Positions 11,948 through 14,840 of a DNA stretch of 14,840 nucleotides are shown here, piece after piece (position 1 is the first letter of the stretch; every line of letters starts with the position of its first letter). The translations under genes were made by a program, and so were the position numbers. Under the pieces are notes generated by a model. That model was not told the origin of the DNA, made no database searches, and saw only the letters and a program-made list of their open reading frames with translations. Source of the stretch: DATEMK01 sp035275625 (GTDB taxonomy: Bacteria > Bacteroidota > Bacteroidia > AKYH767-A > OLB10); contig DATEMK010000591.1 of the NCBI GenBank assembly GCA_035275625.1, forward strand, positions 1 through 14,840, given 5' to 3'.

Positions 11948-12658
11948 ATGCACGACTCCGGTTCACATCATCATCATCCGCACGAAGAACAACATTTCCA
12001 GCAATCAAATCTGATAAGAGATGTTGTTATCGGAATGGCTGACGGGCTTACTGTCCCCTTTGCGCTGGCAGCAGGCCTAAGCGGGGCTGTTGATTCAAAT
12101 GCCATTATTATAACGGCAGGCATAGCCGAAATTGCTGCAGGTTCCATTGCCATGGGACTGGGAGGCTATCTTGCAGGAAGGACAGAAATTGAACATTATG
12201 ATTCAGAGTTAAAACGCGAATACCATGAAGTAAAACATTTTTACGAGAAGGAAAAAGAAGAAGTGCGGGAAGTATTTGCGCAGTATGGTTTTTCAGGTCC
12301 CACTCAGCAATTGCTTGCAGATGAACTTGCAAAAGATGAGGATAAATGGGTTGATTTCATGATGAAATATGAATTGGGCCTGGATAAGCCGGATGAGAAA
12401 CGGGCAACTCAGAGTGCCTTGAATATCGGTGTGGCTTACATTGTAGGTGGAATTGTTCCGCTGAGCGCCTATTTTTTTACGGGTGTTCCACACGATGGAT
12501 TATTGTATTCATCACTTATCACTATTTTGTGCCTTTTCACTTTCGGATATTTCAAATCAAAATTTACCGGGCAGCCTCCTTTGAGCGGAGCTTTAAAAAC
12601 AACAGGGATTGGAGTGATTGCAGCAATTGCCGCTTATTCAATCGCAAGTCTTTTTTAA
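11948..12658 (+). CDS. VIT/CCC1-family iron or manganese transporter
   Basis: The 236-residue inner-membrane protein starts with a His-rich tail (His at 2, 7-10, 12 and 16) that may bind metal. Helix 1 carries the family signature GMADGLTVPFALAAGLSGA (residues 29-47) with Asp32. Helix 2 spans about 52-76. A cytoplasmic helical metal-binding domain (80-150) has many Glu/Asp, including EKEKEEVREVF (100-110) and LADELAKDEDKW (123-134). Helices 3-5 lie at about 156-178, 187-203 and 217-235. Family members export or sequester Fe2+ or Mn2+ by proton exchange; the direction and metal here are inferred. Divergence from cysteine desulfurase hints at iron-related control, but this may be coincidence. 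Confidence 0.9.
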   Translation: MHDSGSHHHHPHEEQHFQQSNLIRDVVIGMADGLTVPFALAAGLSGAVDSNAIIITAGIAEIAAGSIAMGLGGYLAGRTEIEHYDSELKREYHEVKHFYEKEKEEVREVFAQYGFSGPTQQLLADELAKDEDKWVDFMMKYELGLDKPDEKRATQSALNIGVAYIVGGIVPLSAYFFTGVPHDGLLYSSLITILCLFTFGYFKSKFTGQPPLSGALKTTGIGVIAAIAAYSIASLF

Positions 12659-12675
12659 TAATTTTTTTACATAAA

Positions 12676-12704
12676 TAGAAAAAGCTTCTGAAAATTCAGA
12701 AGCT
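12676..12704 (-). terminator. Rho-independent terminator for the dehydrogenase-like gene
   Basis: AGCTTCTGAA (12683-12692) and TTCAGAAGCT (12695-12704) form a perfect 10-bp stem with a 2-nt loop (in practice about 9 bp with a tetraloop). Read on the minus strand it is followed by TTTTTCTATTTAT, a good T-tract. It lies 28 bp past the minus-strand stop codon and also separates the convergent VIT-family gene. Confidence 0.75.
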
Positions 12705-12731
12705 CCTTACTAACCTAACCCAAAAAGATTT

Positions 12732-14729
12732 TTATTTAATGATCTGTAATTTTTTTCTGATGGTTCCTTCTTTTGATTCAACCGTCAGTGTATAGATTCC
12801 ATTTAAAAGATTTTTTGTTGAAATGATATTGTCACCCGGGTTAATAAATTCTTCCCGGCATAACCGCCCGTTTAAGTCAACTATTTTCAGGATGCTGTTC
12901 TCCTGCTCTGAAACAAGCTGAAGAGTTATTTGATCTGCGGCAGGATTAGGAAAGATGGTAACGGTATTATCAGCTGATGTATTATCGGGTAGTCCGGATG
13001 CTGGTTTCAGATAGTCATTTTCTGAAGCCGCAAAATCAGAGCTTGATGTAATTATCAATTGCGGTTTGTTTGAAGCAGCTTCTTTTGAATTAAATTTAAC
13101 AAAATTTGCGGAAACATTTGTACTGCACCTGAGCACTAACGTAACAGAGGTTGCTCCTGCATTTTTGCGAAGCTGAATTAACGTGGTAAGGTCCCACTCA
13201 TAATATTGAGCAGTCGTTCCTGAAATTGTTTTGGTTCCATAAACGGTTGATTGGGGTGCCGGCATATTATTATAAGTCAATGTGTTTTCCTGCCAGGTAA
13301 GATTATTCGAATTTCTCACATCAACGTTGACTGAAGGAGGCGTGCTTGCATTCATATTGCCGTACAATCTCAGCTTTGCATTGCCGATGCTGGTTCCAAT
13401 ATTTGCCAGGCTAAAGCGCAAATAAATCCGCTGATCATTATTGGAAGTGTTTGCTGCCTTTCTTGCCTGCAAAAGAGTGGAAGTGCCGTAATTGGTATTT
13501 GCATTTGTGCCTGACCTCACATAACTGTCAGCGAGAGGTTCAAAAGTATTTGAAGTTGTGTAAACTATTTTATAGAGTGCGCTGTTGTCACGTGACAGAA
13601 AATACAGATTGCCGTCCGGACCGGTTGTAATTGCCACAGGGTGGCCCGGTAGATTGGATGCAAAATTCGAGCGTGTCCATGTAGTTCCGTTAAATGTCAG
13701 CATATCTATCCATTTCTGGCAATATTCCAGGAAGAAATATTTACCTGTGTAACTGGATGGGTAAATAGTGGATGCCGGGTTGAAAAAAGTTCCTCCTGTT
13801 ATAGCACAGCCTATTCCGACTCCTGTGCCATGCGCATAGGCATAAACGGGATCCGTGTAGGAAGGATTCCCGCTGACACCTTCTTCATTTGACCAGCCAA
13901 AATTTCTGCCTCCTGTGGTTGCATCATTAATTTCTTCCCAATCAAATTCACCCACATCATTGATAAATAATTTTCCTGTTCCGGGCTGGAAACAAAAAGT
14001 AAAGGGGTTTCTAAGTCCGTAACTCCAGATTCTCTTCTGCTGCGCACTGCCTGTTGTAAACGGATTGCCTGTGGGAATGGTACCGTCAGAATTTATTCTG
14101 AGCAATTTCCCATGATAGGTGGATAAGTTCTGTGCATGGTTGTTATTGGCATTATCCCCCATAGCAACATAAAGTTTCCCGTCAGGCCCGAAATGAATGG
14201 TTCCTCCATTGTGATTAGTGGCAATAGCAAGCGGATCAAAATCAAGAACAAGTACTTCGCTGCCCGGTACCACTGTATCACCGCTTGCGGTAAACCTGCT
14301 CACACGGTTGTTAGCGCCCGATGAAAGAGTATAATAAAGGTAAATATAATGGTTGGAGTTAAAGGAAGGATGGAAAGCAATGCCAAGCAAACCGCGTTCA
14401 CCGGATTGATCAACATTTAAGCTGATAAATGGCTTTGTTAACAGTACGCCATTTTTTATTACACGAAGTTGCCCGTTCTGTTGTGCAACAAAGAGTCTTC
14501 CGTCAGGAGCGAATTCCATGTTTGTCGGGCTGGATATGCCATTCGTGATTAAAACATGGCTGAAAGATGATGGATAAGTCTGAGCTTCACTCACAAATGA
14601 AATAAATAATAAAATAAGAAGGATGATTGCCAAAAACCATGCATCTGATAAAGAGCGGAAAGTGGGAGACTGGCGCTGAACAGGGCCTTTTTCTGTCTGT
14701 TCGGTATTTGAAGAGTAATTTTTATTCAT
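12732..14729 (-). CDS. Secreted glucose/sorbosone dehydrogenase-like protein with DNRLRE and T9SS domains
   Basis: The 665-residue secreted protein has three parts. Residues ~55-390 are a beta-propeller of the soluble PQQ sugar dehydrogenase / GSDH family: PTNMEFAPDGRLFVAQQNG (68-86), ERGLLGIAFHP (111-121), NHNGGTIHFGPDGKLYVAMGD (172-192) with His173 at the expected general-base position, and GLRNPF (238-243). PQQ or sugar use is a family inference. Residues ~395-562 resemble a DNRLRE domain (ADSYVRSG, YGTSTLLQARK, RIYLRFSL), a beta-sandwich common in cell-surface proteins. Residues ~585-665 are a type-A T9SS sorting domain (FPNPAADQ, LNGIYTLTV). The membrane segment is at 31-47 with AQ near 50, so the signal peptide has an unusually long polar n-region; no internal Met before 71 offers a shorter start. 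Confidence 0.9.
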   Translation of the reverse strand: MNKNYSSNTEQTEKGPVQRQSPTFRSLSDAWFLAIILLILLFISFVSEAQTYPSSFSHVLITNGISSPTNMEFAPDGRLFVAQQNGQLRVIKNGVLLTKPFISLNVDQSGERGLLGIAFHPSFNSNHYIYLYYTLSSGANNRVSRFTASGDTVVPGSEVLVLDFDPLAIATNHNGGTIHFGPDGKLYVAMGDNANNNHAQNLSTYHGKLLRINSDGTIPTGNPFTTGSAQQKRIWSYGLRNPFTFCFQPGTGKLFINDVGEFDWEEINDATTGGRNFGWSNEEGVSGNPSYTDPVYAYAHGTGVGIGCAITGGTFFNPASTIYPSSYTGKYFFLEYCQKWIDMLTFNGTTWTRSNFASNLPGHPVAITTGPDGNLYFLSRDNSALYKIVYTTSNTFEPLADSYVRSGTNANTNYGTSTLLQARKAANTSNNDQRIYLRFSLANIGTSIGNAKLRLYGNMNASTPPSVNVDVRNSNNLTWQENTLTYNNMPAPQSTVYGTKTISGTTAQYYEWDLTTLIQLRKNAGATSVTLVLRCSTNVSANFVKFNSKEAASNKPQLIITSSSDFAASENDYLKPASGLPDNTSADNTVTIFPNPAADQITLQLVSEQENSILKIVDLNGRLCREEFINPGDNIISTKNLLNGIYTLTVESKEGTIRKKLQIIK

Positions 14730-14829
14730 AATCGGTTATTTTTTTAATAATAGTTTAACATAAATCGGTAGAAAAGAACATTTTGACTATAAAAAATTTA
14801 TGCCATCACGAAAAGTGGTTTTAATTGCT

Positions 14830-14837
14830 CAAAGTTA
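14830..14837 (-). promoter_or_regulatory. Putative -7 element (TAACTTTG) for the dehydrogenase-like gene
   Basis: The minus-strand octamer TAACTTTG matches TAnnTTTG, about 100 bp before the ATG at 14729. The -33 position falls outside the window, so only half the promoter can be assessed. Nothing else is recognised in 14730-14829. Confidence 0.35.
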
Positions 14838-14840
14838 AAA

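Noticed and set aside
11867..11953. Longer start for the cysteine desulfurase
   Set aside because: The extra 29 residues are encoded by the composite repeat and overlap the divergent VIT-family start; family members begin at the chosen Met.
14730..14840. Additional gene or riboswitch at the right edge
   Set aside because: Only an A+T-rich leader with a possible -7 element is visible; no ORF or conserved RNA fold was recognised.

Overview
The window is A+T-rich chromosomal DNA from a member of the Bacteroidota, probably an environmental lineage near Bacteroidia/Chitinophagales (inference). Three things support this: two secreted proteins end in type-A T9SS sorting domains, several upstream regions carry the Bacteroidota -7 promoter element TAnnTTTG, and Shine-Dalgarno sequences are mostly absent. 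The gene complement is housekeeping-like: uracil phosphoribosyltransferase, deoxynucleoside kinase, DNA polymerase I, cysteine desulfurase, a GH3-family adenylating enzyme, a VIT/CCC1-type metal transporter, one tRNA-Met and several envelope proteins. No phage, transposase, CRISPR array or classical defence operon is visible. No stretch longer than 300 bases lacks a gene.

Layout from left to right. (i) 1-2110, plus strand: the 3' part of a FemAB/GNAT-like acyltransferase cut by the window edge, upp, and a four-helix membrane protein. (ii) 2123-4535, minus strand: a convergent hairpin, a T9SS cargo protein, then a tRNA-Met with a small GIY-YIG endonuclease ORF running into it, a second partial copy of the GIY-YIG/tRNA junction, a strong promoter, and an outer-membrane barrel protein. 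(iii) 4641-7760, plus strand: GH3 enzyme, a secreted propeller-like protein and deoxynucleoside kinase. (iv) 7822-11866, minus strand: cysteine desulfurase followed by polA. (v) 11948-12658, plus strand: VIT-family transporter, divergent from the desulfurase. (vi) 12732-14729, minus strand: a large secreted glucose/sorbosone-dehydrogenase-like T9SS protein.

The unusual content lies in the repeats rather than the proteins. First, a 169-bp direct repeat (3 mismatches) carries the 3' half of the GIY-YIG gene plus exactly the first 38 nt of tRNA-Met. Its two copies bracket the intact GIY-YIG ORF, so the arrangement looks like a 371-bp endonuclease cassette set into a tRNA gene. Second, a composite element made of AAnCYTY-type heptamers and a TCCCG...CGGGA hairpin occurs in front of the cysteine desulfurase and again in frame inside the acyltransferase coding sequence. 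Heptamers alone abut the start codon of the deoxynucleoside kinase. Third, the deoxynucleoside kinase is flanked by ~30-bp inverted repeats rich in CGAAT. Fourth, six CACNAATT/AATTNGTG octamers spaced 9-10 bp form a large dyad between the desulfurase and polA, and encode the desulfurase C-terminus. These families appear to be small dispersed elements that occasionally enter genes. Their copy number in the rest of the genome cannot be judged from this window.
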